Shown piece after piece: positions 55,847 through 64,000 of a stretch of 64,000 nucleotides of DNA (positions are counted from its first letter, which is position 1; each line of letters starts with the position of its first letter). This DNA is from Hymenobacter sp. GOD-10R. Its GTDB lineage: Bacteria > Bacteroidota > Bacteroidia > Cytophagales > Hymenobacteraceae. Location: positions 6,438,501 through 6,502,500 of the forward strand of contig NZ_CP141184.1 of NCBI RefSeq assembly GCF_035609205.1, written 5' to 3'. Position numbers and translations under genes: made by a program. The notes beneath the pieces were generated by a model, which made no database searches, was not told the DNA's origin, and worked only from the letters and a program-made list of their open reading frames with translations.

Positions 55847-57115
55847 ATGCACCCATTTAAGGCTGTCAGCCTGTCCTTCAAAAAAGCTCCTCTAGCCATT
55901 CGGGAGCTTATCGCGCTGGACGAGGCCGCCTGCCGACGCTTTCTGTACACCCTCCATCACGACCTAGGTCTCAACGACCTACTCGTGTTGAGTACCTGTA
56001 ACCGAACTGAGGTTTACTACAGCGCCGACCGCGACCAGAGTCCTACCATTATCGAAGCCCTAGGGCAACTCAAAGGCCTCGCCGATTTGAGTGAGCACTT
56101 CGCTTATTTTGATATTCTCGATAACGAACAGGAAGCCGTGCAGCACCTCTTTGAGGTGGCCATGGGCTTGGATGCACAGGTTGTCGGTGATTTACAGATT
56201 AGCAACCAGGTAAAGAACGCCTACCAATGGTCGGCGGATGAAGATGCCGCTGGGCCTTTCTTGCACCGCTTGCTGCACACCATCTTCTTCACCAATAAGC
56301 GCGTGCAGCAGGAAACGTCGTTCCGCGACGGGGCTGCGTCTACCTCCTACGCGGCGCTAGAGCTAGTAGAAGAGCTGACGGCCGACGTAGCTAATCCCCG
56401 TGTGCTGGTAGTAGGCCTTGGGGAGATTGGCGCCGATGTGTGCCGCCACCTAGGTGACAGCAAGATCTTCCACGACGTTACGATCTGCAACCGTACCCGC
56501 TCCAAAGCCGAGCTGCTCGCTGCGGAGTGCGGCGTGAAGGTGCTGGACTTCGAAGACCTAGTGCAAGGGTTGAAAGAAGCTGACGTCGTGATTTCGTCTA
56601 TTGCGCATCACACGCCCTTCTTCACGCGCGAGCTAGTGGAGCACCTCGACGTATTGAGCTACAAGTTCTTCATTGATCTGTCGGTGCCACGCAGCATTGA
56701 AGCCGATGTAGAAAAAGTACCGGGCATCCTGATGTATAACATCGATGCTATCCAGAGCAAAGCTAGCGCCGCTCTCCAGCAGCGTCTTGATGCTGTGCCG
56801 CACGTGCGCGCCATCATTGCCGAGAGCATTGCGGGGCTAGCCGATTGGGCCAAGGAAATGATGGTGTCGCCCACCATCCAGAAGCTAAAGAATGCACTAG
56901 AGCAGATTCGGCAGGAGGAAATGGACCGCTTCCAGAAGAAGCTCACTCCTGAAGAAGCCAAGCGCGTCGACGAAGTGACGAAGTCTTTGATGCAGAAGAT
57001 TCTGAAGCAGCCTGTGCTACAACTTAAAGCAGCTTGTAAGCGCGGCGAAGCCGATCAGCTCATTGACACGCTCACCGACCTGTTCGATTTAGAGCGGCAG
57101 CCAAACGTAGCCTAG
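55847..57115 (+). CDS. hemA: glutamyl-tRNA reductase
   Basis: First committed enzyme of the C5 route to 5-aminolevulinate and haem: NADPH-dependent reduction of glutamyl-tRNA to glutamate-1-semialdehyde, in the cytoplasm. From the ATG at 55847 it is 422 aa, the normal length; the frame is open upstream to 55685 but that would add 54 residues not expected for the family. The N-terminal catalytic domain has FKAVSLSFKKAPLAIRE and VLSTCNRTEVYY with nucleophile Cys51. The NADPH domain follows with VLVVGLGEIGADVCRHL and ICNRTRSKAELL, then SSIAHHTPFF and FFIDLSVPRSIEADV, and the helical dimerisation domain (about 310-420). Divergent from the histidine kinase. No other haem genes in the window. Bidirectional terminator at 57159. 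Confidence 0.96.
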   Translation: MHPFKAVSLSFKKAPLAIRELIALDEAACRRFLYTLHHDLGLNDLLVLSTCNRTEVYYSADRDQSPTIIEALGQLKGLADLSEHFAYFDILDNEQEAVQHLFEVAMGLDAQVVGDLQISNQVKNAYQWSADEDAAGPFLHRLLHTIFFTNKRVQQETSFRDGAASTSYAALELVEELTADVANPRVLVVGLGEIGADVCRHLGDSKIFHDVTICNRTRSKAELLAAECGVKVLDFEDLVQGLKEADVVISSIAHHTPFFTRELVEHLDVLSYKFFIDLSVPRSIEADVEKVPGILMYNIDAIQSKASAALQQRLDAVPHVRAIIAESIAGLADWAKEMMVSPTIQKLKNALEQIRQEEMDRFQKKLTPEEAKRVDEVTKSLMQKILKQPVLQLKAACKRGEADQLIDTLTDLFDLERQPNVA

Positions 57116-57158
57116 GCACGTGTCTTTCTGCACGTTTCTACAACTTAATGTAAAACGA

Positions 57159-57186
57159 AAAAGGACCGTCTAATGGCGGTCCTTTT
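57159..57186. terminator. bidirectional terminator between hemA and the ArsR-type gene
   Basis: 10-bp arms aaaaggaccg (57159-57168) and cggtcctttt (57177-57186) with an 8-base loop, flanked by A and T runs, between two convergent genes. Confidence 0.85.
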
Positions 57187-57220
57187 CTGTTTTCGCGTCG
57201 GGAGATAAACGCTAGCTAAA

Positions 57221-57529
57221 TTACAGCGTATCGCAGCAATCCTCCAGCGAGTCGATTACGTCGAGTAGCTTCGGAATAGAGAGCGAGTAGTAGATCTTCG
57301 TACCCACCTTGAACGACGACAGGATGCCGCGGTCTTTGAGGGTAATCAGATGCTGCGAAGCAATGGCTTGAGGCAGGTCAAGCGAACGATAGATTTCCGT
57401 AACGGTCATCTTATCTTCTTTGCCAAGTAGATCGACGATAGCTAGGCGCTTGGGGTGAGCCAGCACTTTAAGCATCGCAGCGGCTTTGTCTACTTTTTTG
57501 GATTCTACACGCGAAAGCAACGGTTTCAT
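57221..57529 (-). CDS. ArsR/SmtB-family winged-helix transcriptional regulator
   Basis: 102 aa from the ATG at 57529 (a TTG at 57544 would add five residues). Winged helix of the ArsR type: MLKVLAHPKRLAIVDLLGKED, recognition region TVTEIYRSLDLPQAIASQHLITLKDRGILSS and the wing FKVGTKIYYSL. The classic ArsR metal-site ELCVCDL in helix 3 is absent (here TVTEIYRSL), but the C-terminus ends DSLEDCCDTL with a vicinal Cys pair. This could be a metal or redox sensor using the C-terminal cysteines, or one of the non-metal members of the family; the sequence does not decide. No obvious target gene lies next to it, as hemA is convergent and the MscS gene is divergent. Confidence 0.88.
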   Translation of the reverse strand: MKPLLSRVESKKVDKAAAMLKVLAHPKRLAIVDLLGKEDKMTVTEIYRSLDLPQAIASQHLITLKDRGILSSFKVGTKIYYSLSIPKLLDVIDSLEDCCDTL

Positions 57530-57972
57530 AGGGTCGTGTGACAAGGTTCTTGGTATTTTGCAGAAAGCTCGAATATGTCTAGTACGATATTTAAGGCCTT
57601 CAAAGTTCCTGAAATTGCGTTCCTAGACGAAAAAACTCTACTTAAGTAAGTAATGCTCAGCCCCAAACAAACAAGCAGATGAGGTTAAACAAACCCAATT
57701 TAGTATATTAATAAGCAATATTACATTAAAAATTACTTTTATACTATTTATCACCCCCTATAAAAAATTTTGGCATTTTGACTTGTCCAGCTAATTAGGA
57801 CTTGATTTAGAGATGCTCCCGGTTCTTTTCTCCTCACTAGTAGCCTTGCTTTGCCTGTCAAGTAGGTGCTTCTTTTAAGAAAGCTTAACCTCCTCTTTAG
57901 CAGTCCCCCAACCCATCTCACAAACTTTGTTTTGGCCTGAGGCTTGCCCTGCTCAGCCACACACGCTTTACC
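57530..57972. other. AT-rich intergenic region between the divergent ArsR and MscS genes
   Basis: No convincing gene. The middle (about 57655-57780) is markedly AT-rich compared with its surroundings. It should contain promoters for both neighbours, but I found no exact TAnnTTTG box placed well for either. A minus-strand frame at 57751-57984 lacks any family signature and overlaps the start of the MscS gene. Confidence 0.5.
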
Positions 57973-59118
57973 ATGAACGTTCAAGAATTTCTGAATCTAC
58001 GCTTTTTGGGCAACAACATGCTGGCTTACCTCACCTGCCTCGGCATCGTGTTGTTTGGCTACATTTTCAAAACTCTCCTATCCCGCCTCCTTTCGCGTTT
58101 GCTGTTCCGCTTCTTGCGCAGCCGTACCGAAGGTGTTTCTGAAGCGCAGTTCCAAGAGCTGATCATTACCCCCGTCTCGGTCGTCGTATTTCTACTCACC
58201 GTGTACCTAGCTTTCAACGTGCTCGACTACCCGGTACGCAGCTCCGAGCTGAGCCGGCACGAGCCGTGGCCAAAGCTTATGGCTTTCCGCGTCTTTCAGA
58301 TCGGCTTTATCACTTCCGTTGCGTGGATTGCCTTACGTCTGATCGACTTTGCGGTATTGGTGTTTGCCCGTCGCGCCGAGCAGACTCCCTCCCGTCTGAA
58401 CGACCAGCTGATTCCTTTTGCCAAGGATTTGTTCAAGGTGCTCGTCATGTGCTTCGCTTTCCTAGTGATTTTGGGGAAAGTATTCGGGGTGAACGTCACG
58501 GCGCTGATTGGTGGCCTAGGTATCGGCGGTTTAGCGGTGGCCTTTGCAGCAAAGGAAAGCCTCGAGAATCTTATTGCCTCTTTCACTATCTTTCTCGACC
58601 GCCCATTTGCAGTTGGCGATTTGGTTGAGGTTGGTAACGTGACGGGCACGATTGAAAAGGTTGGTTTTCGCAGCACACGCCTACGCACGGCCGAAAAGAG
58701 CTACGTGACCGTGCCGAATAAAGCCATGATCGACAAACCACTCGACAACCTATCGTTGCGCACTGCCCGGCGCGTCAGCTTTACGCTCGCCTTAAACCAC
58801 ACCACGACCAGTGAGCAGTTGCGCCACATCATCGCCGATGGGCAACGGGTCATCCAGGAGCACGCGCTGGTGACAGCAGAAGTACAGATCAAGTTTGCGG
58901 CTCTTACACCCGCCGCGAAAGAAGTCACCGTCCAGTACTTCGTCGAGACTACCAGCTACGACGAGTACCTGAACGTGAAAGAGGAGCTAAACTACAGACT
59001 CGTAGAAGTAGTAGAGCAGCACGGCGGCACCTTCGCTAGCACGAATACAACTGTTCTTCACTTACCAGACGGCTCACTGAGCAGCTTGCAGGCCGTAGCT
59101 GAAAAGCCGCTACTTTAA
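57973..59118 (+). CDS. MscS-family mechanosensitive ion channel
   Basis: Inner-membrane channel that opens under membrane tension to release solutes on osmotic downshock; 381 aa. Hydrophobic segments lie at about 15-35, 70-90, 110-130 and 155-175, followed by the pore helix TM3 VTALIGGLGIGGLAVAFAAK (about 176-195) and the MscS core SLENLIASFTIFLDRPFAVGDLVEVGNVTGTIEKVGFRSTRLRT. The rest is the cytoplasmic beta and alpha/beta cage. It has more membrane segments than E. coli MscS (three), as in the medium-length YbdG/YnaI-type members. Read alone from the plus strand with a terminator at 59169. Confidence 0.93.
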   Translation: MNVQEFLNLRFLGNNMLAYLTCLGIVLFGYIFKTLLSRLLSRLLFRFLRSRTEGVSEAQFQELIITPVSVVVFLLTVYLAFNVLDYPVRSSELSRHEPWPKLMAFRVFQIGFITSVAWIALRLIDFAVLVFARRAEQTPSRLNDQLIPFAKDLFKVLVMCFAFLVILGKVFGVNVTALIGGLGIGGLAVAFAAKESLENLIASFTIFLDRPFAVGDLVEVGNVTGTIEKVGFRSTRLRTAEKSYVTVPNKAMIDKPLDNLSLRTARRVSFTLALNHTTTSEQLRHIIADGQRVIQEHALVTAEVQIKFAALTPAAKEVTVQYFVETTSYDEYLNVKEELNYRLVEVVEQHGGTFASTNTTVLHLPDGSLSSLQAVAEKPLL

Positions 59119-59168
59119 CGGCTAGCTGCTTACTCTCTCTCTCTTTTTATCTCAGCTCCAACCAATAA

Positions 59169-59201
59169 AAAAGCCCCACCAGAATTTCTGGCGGGGCTTT
59201 T
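59169..59201. terminator. bidirectional terminator between the MscS gene and the TerB-like gene
   Basis: 16-bp arms 59169-59184 and 59186-59201 (aaaagccccaccagaa against ttctggcggggctttt, one mismatch) with A and T runs at the ends, between convergent genes. Confidence 0.85.
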
Positions 59202-59222
59202 CATCTAAAGAGCAATAATCTA

Positions 59223-60113
59223 CTAACGGCCGCCGAACAGACCGCCAAGTAGGCTACCCATTCCGCCGCCAAATAGGCCACCGCCACCTGCGCTACGCGG
59301 CGCAGAGTTCGGCTGCCCACCCAGTCCGCCTAGGATTGACATAAGCGAACCTAGGCCGCCACTTCCTACGTGCGTGCCCTGCTGAGGATAAGAAGAGCCG
59401 TAAGGGTCGGCACCAGAGCTCTGACCACCGCCTAGCACGTTGCTGAGTAGGCCGCCGCCTAGCAAACCGCCTAGGAGGCTTCCCATGCTGCTACCGCCGC
59501 CCATGGCACCGCCGAGTAGGCCGCCCATGGTGCTGCCGCCGCCGAAGCCGCCACTGCTACGTCCTCCTCCCATCACACGGGAGAGGATCATAGGAGCAGC
59601 AATGCCCAACAGTCCCGTCATAAGGGCACCTTTTGGGATACCGACGCTGCTGAGTTTATCACCTATACCGCTGAGGAATCCTTGCTTCGCGGGGTCGCTC
59701 GCATCGTGGGGTACTTGCGCAGCCTGGTCTACCACGTTTTCCAGCGTGTGCTGCTGCTGCTGGTTGATACCTAGGTAGCTAGAAATCTTATTGACCATGG
59801 CTTCCTCATCGTTGGAATAAGCACCGTCGGCCCGGGCAAAGCTGATGAGGTCAGTAATGAGGGAATAGCGCAGTTCACTGCCGCGTAGCACGTCGAGGTT
59901 CTGTTGTACACTTTGGTTTGTCGAATCTTGGGCGGCAGCAACTACTTGCTGCATAGCTCCTTGCGACAAACCAGCGGCCTGCGATAGTTGCTGTAGAAAT
60001 TCAACTTCAGCTTGTGAAGCTTCGCGGTCAGCAGAAGCTAGGCTGGCAATAACACTTAGATAAGCCGTTTTTTCTGGCTCTGAATAGTTCTGCAAAACTT
60101 GCGTCTCGTTCAT
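59223..60113 (-). CDS. TerB-like domain protein with glycine-rich C-terminal half
   Basis: 296 aa. The N-terminal half (about 8-125) is all-helical and of the TerB/DjlA type: EKTAYLSVIASLASADREASQAEVEFL and YSLITDLISFARADGAYSNDEEAMVNKI both show the A-D-G/R-x-x-x-x-E pattern in which acidic residues bind metal in TerB. After KGALMTGLLGIAAPMILSRVMGG (about 160-182), which could be a membrane or amphipathic helix, the C-terminal half is low-complexity Gly-Ser-Leu-Met with repeats of the type GGxxGGLLGG, ending GGLFGGR. No signal peptide is seen. Members of the TerB family are linked to tellurite resistance and phage stress, but the role of stand-alone versions is not known. It lies downstream of the AsmA gene on the same strand (113 bp gap). 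Confidence 0.8.
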   Translation of the reverse strand: MNETQVLQNYSEPEKTAYLSVIASLASADREASQAEVEFLQQLSQAAGLSQGAMQQVVAAAQDSTNQSVQQNLDVLRGSELRYSLITDLISFARADGAYSNDEEAMVNKISSYLGINQQQQHTLENVVDQAAQVPHDASDPAKQGFLSGIGDKLSSVGIPKGALMTGLLGIAAPMILSRVMGGGRSSGGFGGGSTMGGLLGGAMGGGSSMGSLLGGLLGGGLLSNVLGGGQSSGADPYGSSYPQQGTHVGSGGLGSLMSILGGLGGQPNSAPRSAGGGGLFGGGMGSLLGGLFGGR

Positions 60114-60226
60114 GACAAGGGGTCGGTTGGAGTTGGGAGATATAACCGAACTTCTTAACGGGAAGCAAAAAGAAATGTTAATTCTTGCTGCGTGTAGGTT
60201 ATCGTCCTACGCCTCTGCGTCCTCTA

Positions 60227-62812
60227 TTAAAAGCCGAAATCTTCGCCGGGTTGCGGTTGAGTCGGCTTTTTCTCCGGTTTTTTCACCTCAAATAATTTGC
60301 GCGGCTCAGCCGGTTTTGCTTGCTGTGCAGGAAGGGGACTCGTCGTCGTGGCTCGTCTCAACAGGCTAGGTTGCTCAGGCAACTGGGCCGAAGCATTCGA
60401 ACTAATAGTAGCTCGGTTGGCTTGCGCACGGGCTCGGTCATAGCTCACGCGGAAGTTGTCTTCCGTCCCTTGAATGGCGAGCAGCAAGCTAGGTCCGGTT
60501 GCCGTCCCATTAGCACGGCGTAGCAAACCAGGCAGCAACGGAATAGAAAGGTGATAGTCTATTTGCTGATCGAAGGTGTGTGTACCCGTAACGCGCAGGA
60601 GCGACGCCGTACGCACATTAGAGCGCACTTCCATCTCGGGCAAATACACCGTCCGGCTCTGAATGTAAAAGTTGTTGGTTAGCTCCGCGAAAAGCAAGTG
60701 CCGCAATTTTTCGCGGCTAGCTAGCATCGACAGCTTTTGCAACGGCTGGAAGTTATTTAGCTCACCGTTGCGCACCGTGGCTTTCACTTCCGCCTCCAAC
60801 CGGTCGGTTAGTGGCGTCAGCTGACGGTCGAAATACATATCAGATTCGGCCGATGCGGTCAGCGAACCACGTAAGTGGCGGGCAGTAATGAAGTTTTGAC
60901 CGAAGTTCTCGAACACGTAAAACAAACTATCGAGCGGCAGCTGTGAGCAGCCCATGGTGGTACTCACCTTCAATACCTTTGACTGACGCGCATCAACATA
61001 TCCGCGCACCGTTGCGTGGCCAGTAATAGCAGCAATACCTAGGTTAGGAGAAGAAACCACCTGGTTGTGCACCTTAATGATGCCCCGCAAATCACGCCCA
61101 CGGAAGCGGCGAAATCGCACACGGCGCACACTCGTGTTCAGGTCCAACGACAAAGTAGGCGATACGGTAAACTCATAAGGATCCCCTTTTGCCGGTGCCC
61201 GTTTGCCTCGTGCTGCTTTATTGCCTGCCGTGTGCACTCGCAGTAGTTGGTCGAAGTCGAGCAGCGAGGAAGTGAAAGTAGCTTTAGCCACCAAGGGCTG
61301 ACGTGGCAACAACAGCCACCCTAGGCCGTTCTGGCCCACGCCCTTTAGTTGAAAGTCGGAACGCCCAAGCCGCCCAGTAAAATGGGGTACGTTCACGTCG
61401 TTATGCTGCAAATGAAATGTACCCGTCATGTTCGTGAATGACTGGGCAAAATCTCGCAGCTGGAGCCGCACGTTTTTCAGAGTCAATTCCCCCACCGATT
61501 GCACCGCGGCCGCAGTCGGCTGCGTTCTAAACTGCCGCAGATTACCCGCAAACTGGAAAGCTAGCTTAGCCTCACCGCTCCCACTACGTATTGCTGCCAC
61601 GGGGTAAAAACCCAAGACACGGCCAACATCTAGATCGGCTTGTAGCTTAACCTGCACACTAGGATCCACAAAGTTCTCGTAGCGCAAATCGCCACTGAAC
61701 GGACGCCCTTGCAATGTACCCCGCACTTGTGCAAGGGCTAGCGCACTAGTACGCAGCGCATGTTCATTGCCATTGTTGAAAGTGCCAGTTAGAAATACAT
61801 GCTCTGCTCCTTCAGCATACTGCTCATGATAGAAAGATGCGTCGCGACATCCAAAGCGCACCTCTACACGTGGGTCATCGTGTGAGGTCATCAGTCCGCG
61901 CACTGTGCCGCGAAAGTACACGTCTCCCTTACTCCGATACACTTGATAGCGCTGCGCCATGCGTGGCGGCAGCAATGCCACTACCGACTGCACGTTGGTA
62001 TGATGTCCATTAAAGCGCAAATCTAACTTCGTAGCGCCGCCATAGCCGATTGTCCCCACTACCCCGTATGCGGCGGGACCGATCTGCACTTCCGATGGAT
62101 TAAGCGTGAGCATTCGACCGTGCCGATCAACTACCATATTTGCCTTCACCTGCAAGTACTTATCGCGCACATACTCATCATCGCCGAGCCGAATAGCTTG
62201 CACATGTGTAGCACCCGTCGCCCGAATCATGACCCGGTCATTCTCTAATGCGAGGGTAGCTCGCAGATCCGACGTCAGCGTTGTAATTCGTTGCTGCCTT
62301 CCGAAGTCGGTATACACAGCTGCTACGCGCCGTACTCGAACATTCTCCAGAGCGAATGCAAACGGCTTACTAGTATTCTCGTTGCTGGTTTCGTCGCCAG
62401 TACTACTTGTCTTGATTACATCGTAGTTAGGTTTTCCCTGTGCATCTAAGCGCACTTGCACCTGCCCATCTAGCACGCTCACTGCCCGCACGCGATACCG
62501 CCTAGCAATCAAATCCCATACATCGAAGGCACAATACAACGTGCGGACCCGGGCTAGCGGTACCGTATCCTGCGGCAACGACCCCGATACAACAACGTTG
62601 TGCAGTGTGATAGATACGCGTGGAAATTGATCTATTAACGATAAATCAATTTTGCTCACTCGTACTGGCGTGCGCAAATACTCATTAGCCTCCTGCACAA
62701 AGAGACCAATGATATGATCTTTGCCCAACCACATCCCGAGAAACACGCTACCAAGCAGTACCAGTAGCCCCAGCAGCACACTCTTGAAAAAAAATTTTAC
62801 TTTACTCCGCAA
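60227..62812 (-). CDS. AsmA-family protein
   Basis: 861 aa envelope protein with one N-terminal membrane anchor (about 10-30, SVLLGLLVLLGSVFLGMWLG) and a large periplasmic beta-rich body. The start of the body, EYLRTPVRVSKIDLSLIDQFPRVSITLHNVVV, is typical of AsmA proteins, as is the AsmA-like C-terminal section with FRGRDLRGIIKVHNQVVSSPNLGIAAI, LKATVRNGELNNFQPL-type strands and TFDQQIDYHLSIPLLPGLL. Family members (AsmA, TamB, YhdP) are thought to bridge the periplasm and move phospholipids or assist outer-membrane assembly. The tail (about 800-861) is disordered and rich in Pro, Lys and Gln. The start is TTG; no ATG is available upstream before a stop codon. Divergent from tRNA-Val. Confidence 0.88.
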   Translation of the reverse strand: MRSKVKFFFKSVLLGLLVLLGSVFLGMWLGKDHIIGLFVQEANEYLRTPVRVSKIDLSLIDQFPRVSITLHNVVVSGSLPQDTVPLARVRTLYCAFDVWDLIARRYRVRAVSVLDGQVQVRLDAQGKPNYDVIKTSSTGDETSNENTSKPFAFALENVRVRRVAAVYTDFGRQQRITTLTSDLRATLALENDRVMIRATGATHVQAIRLGDDEYVRDKYLQVKANMVVDRHGRMLTLNPSEVQIGPAAYGVVGTIGYGGATKLDLRFNGHHTNVQSVVALLPPRMAQRYQVYRSKGDVYFRGTVRGLMTSHDDPRVEVRFGCRDASFYHEQYAEGAEHVFLTGTFNNGNEHALRTSALALAQVRGTLQGRPFSGDLRYENFVDPSVQVKLQADLDVGRVLGFYPVAAIRSGSGEAKLAFQFAGNLRQFRTQPTAAAVQSVGELTLKNVRLQLRDFAQSFTNMTGTFHLQHNDVNVPHFTGRLGRSDFQLKGVGQNGLGWLLLPRQPLVAKATFTSSLLDFDQLLRVHTAGNKAARGKRAPAKGDPYEFTVSPTLSLDLNTSVRRVRFRRFRGRDLRGIIKVHNQVVSSPNLGIAAITGHATVRGYVDARQSKVLKVSTTMGCSQLPLDSLFYVFENFGQNFITARHLRGSLTASAESDMYFDRQLTPLTDRLEAEVKATVRNGELNNFQPLQKLSMLASREKLRHLLFAELTNNFYIQSRTVYLPEMEVRSNVRTASLLRVTGTHTFDQQIDYHLSIPLLPGLLRRANGTATGPSLLLAIQGTEDNFRVSYDRARAQANRATISSNASAQLPEQPSLLRRATTTSPLPAQQAKPAEPRKLFEVKKPEKKPTQPQPGEDFGF

Positions 62813-62959
62813 ACCAAAAATACTGGCAGTGAACTCCTTGAGGTGTCAGCCCTCTTTCAACTCAAAAAAATCTTTACCGAAGGTCGTAGTTTTTTTTGCA
62901 GAATCGAAAAGACCCACCATATTTGCACTCGCAATCGGGACACAAGCTCGGTAGTAATC

Positions 62960-63034
62960 GGGAGATTAGCTCAGCTGGTTCAGAGCATCTGCCTTACAAG
63001 CAGAGGGTCGTAGGTTCGAACCCTACATCTCCCA
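62960..63034 (+). tRNA. tRNA-Val (anticodon UAC)
   Basis: Full cloverleaf: acceptor GGGAGAT/ATCTCCC with discriminator A, D-arm GCTC/GAGC, anticodon stem TCTGC/GCAGA with loop CTTACAA giving anticodon UAC (62995-62997), T-arm GTAGG/CCTAC with loop TTCGAAC. CCA is encoded directly after (63035-63037). A terminator hairpin follows. Confidence 0.98.
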
Positions 63035-63042
63035 CCAATGAT

Positions 63043-63078
63043 AAAAGCCCACTTAGTAGCAATACTGAGTGGGCTTTT
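63043..63078 (+). terminator. terminator of tRNA-Val
   Basis: Arms aaaagcccact (63043-63053) and agtgggctttt (63068-63078) followed by further T bases. Confidence 0.85.
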
Positions 63079-63188
63079 TGCTTTTGTCCATCCTGTGCGA
63101 ATACTTAGCTTTTTAACCTGTTGTCTTAATCACAGCACTCCAAGTAATCCAAGCAATCTGCCAGGTAGACCTAACGCTAACAACTTAG

Positions 63189-64000
63189 CTATGGGTGCAT
63201 ACGCTCCGAGTGTTTTGTCTCCTGCATGCGCAAGTACACTACTAATGACACGATAGCACACCCTGTTACATACCAATAAAACCAAGATTCTACTCCTTGT
63301 TCTTTGGCTAGCAAAGCAAGGTATTCTGCTGAGCCTCCGAAAACAGCTACTGTTAATGCGTAAGGCAGCCCCACACCCAATGCCCGGATCTCAGTTGGAA
63401 ATAGCTCTGCTTTTACCACTGCATTGATAGATGTGTACCCGCTCATAATGATCATAGCTATTGCTAACAACCCCAAAGCGGCCCAACTAGTATGAGTTTG
63501 CCCTAGCAAATGCATTAACGGCACAGTAGAAAGGGTTGCTCCTACCCCAAAGAAGATCAAGACAGGACGGCGCCCAGTGTAATCGGAGAGCGCGCCCATG
63601 ATTGGTTGTAGTACCATTGCTATGGCCAACGCACCAAAGGAAATTAGCGTAGCCTGATCTTTCGTAAAGCCAGCAGTATTTACCAGAAACTTTTGGGTGT
63701 AAGTAGTAAAGGTGTAAAACACAATGGTTCCTCCTAGGGTCATTCCTATTACCGTTAACACTTCACGTGGATACTGCAACAGAATACGGAGCTTACTTTG
63801 TCTGACCACGTACGGTGTGCTCTCTTTCTCTTGTGTTTGGCTCACGAACGCACCTGTTTCTTCCATATGTTGTCGCAAGTACAGCGCCACGATAGCAGCA
63901 GCAGATCCAATTGCAAAGGGCACCCGCCATCCCCAAGTATGCAGCTGATCCGAGGTAAGCACTTGTTGCAACCCCAGCTGCACGAGCAAAGCCAAAAGCT
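63189..64000 (-). CDS. MHS-family MFS transporter (N-terminus beyond the window)
   Basis: C-terminal 270 or so residues of a major facilitator transporter; the frame is open through the end of the window. Signatures of the metabolite:H+ symporter (MHS) group, such as alpha-ketoglutarate permease KgtP and proline/betaine ProP: WGWRVPFAIG, a central loop, TFTTYTQKFLVNTAGF, GALSDYTGRRP (the repeated RxGRR-type cytoplasmic loop motif) and SINAVVKAELFPTEIRALGVGLPYALTVAVFGGSAEY near the end. The FPTEIRALGVGLPYAL block is most like KgtP-type dicarboxylate carriers, so an organic acid is the likely substrate, but this is inference. About six membrane helices are inside the window. Confidence 0.9.
   Translation of the reverse strand, partial: LLALLVQLGLQQVLTSDQLHTWGWRVPFAIGSAAAIVALYLRQHMEETGAFVSQTQEKESTPYVVRQSKLRILLQYPREVLTVIGMTLGGTIVFYTFTTYTQKFLVNTAGFTKDQATLISFGALAIAMVLQPIMGALSDYTGRRPVLIFFGVGATLSTVPLMHLLGQTHTSWAALGLLAIAMIIMSGYTSINAVVKAELFPTEIRALGVGLPYALTVAVFGGSAEYLALLAKEQGVESWFYWYVTGCAIVSLVVYLRMQETKHSERMHP

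Noticed and set aside
57751..57984. 77-codon minus-strand frame in the AT-rich ArsR-MscS spacer
   Set aside because: No family signature, overlaps the start of the MscS gene and would occupy the promoter region of that gene.
62960..64000. tRNA-Val as an integration site of a genomic island
   Set aside because: No integrase, no direct repeat of the tRNA 3' end and no mobile genes were found near it.

Overview
The window comes from a member of the Bacteroidota, most probably Cytophagales and close to Hymenobacter. The evidence is a SusC/RagA-type TonB-linked receptor, many secreted proteins ending in a type IX secretion (T9SS, Por) sorting tail, the cysteine-rich N-terminal module typical of this phylum, promoters of the TAnnTTTG kind, weak ribosome binding sites and several TTG starts. 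The tetranucleotide CTAG is strikingly common. No transposase, integrase, CRISPR array or rRNA was seen.

Region 1 (1-8.8 kb): a SusC-like receptor (minus strand, its last few residues lie outside the window), an APC-family amino acid permease (minus), three consecutive paralogues with a conserved C-x15-C-x2-C-x27-C module joined to a carboxypeptidase-regulatory-like domain (plus), and a YiaK/DlgD-type 2,3-diketo-L-gulonate reductase (plus). A pair of REP-like palindromes separates the second and third cysteine proteins.

Region 2 (9.07-52.37 kb) is the striking part: eleven consecutive co-oriented genes (called P1 to P11 here) covering 43 kb. All encode secreted proteins built as signal peptide, SbsA/Big_5-like Ig domain, seven FG-GAP/VCBS calcium-loop blades (one beta-propeller), further Ig-propeller modules, and a T9SS type A sorting tail. 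Counting by hand gives 26 propellers, each with exactly seven blades (182 blades), 25 Ig-like domains and 7 IPT/TIG domains. Proteins range from one propeller (583 aa) to five (about 2805 aa). Hairpins divide the array into probable units P1, P2, P3-P4, P5, P6-P10 and P11. Shared spacers and near-identical patches show tandem duplication and gene conversion. The role of the products is not known; display on or release from the cell surface by T9SS, with calcium-stabilised propellers binding some ligand, is the reasonable inference.

Region 3 (52.4-64 kb) is ordinary chromosome: a small secreted protein, a CrtC/AttH-like lipoprotein, a sensor histidine kinase divergent from hemA (glutamyl-tRNA reductase), an ArsR-type regulator, an MscS-type channel, a TerB-like protein with a glycine-rich tail, an AsmA-family protein, tRNA-Val(UAC), and the 3' part of an MHS-family MFS transporter. 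Most genes are bounded by good hairpin terminators.
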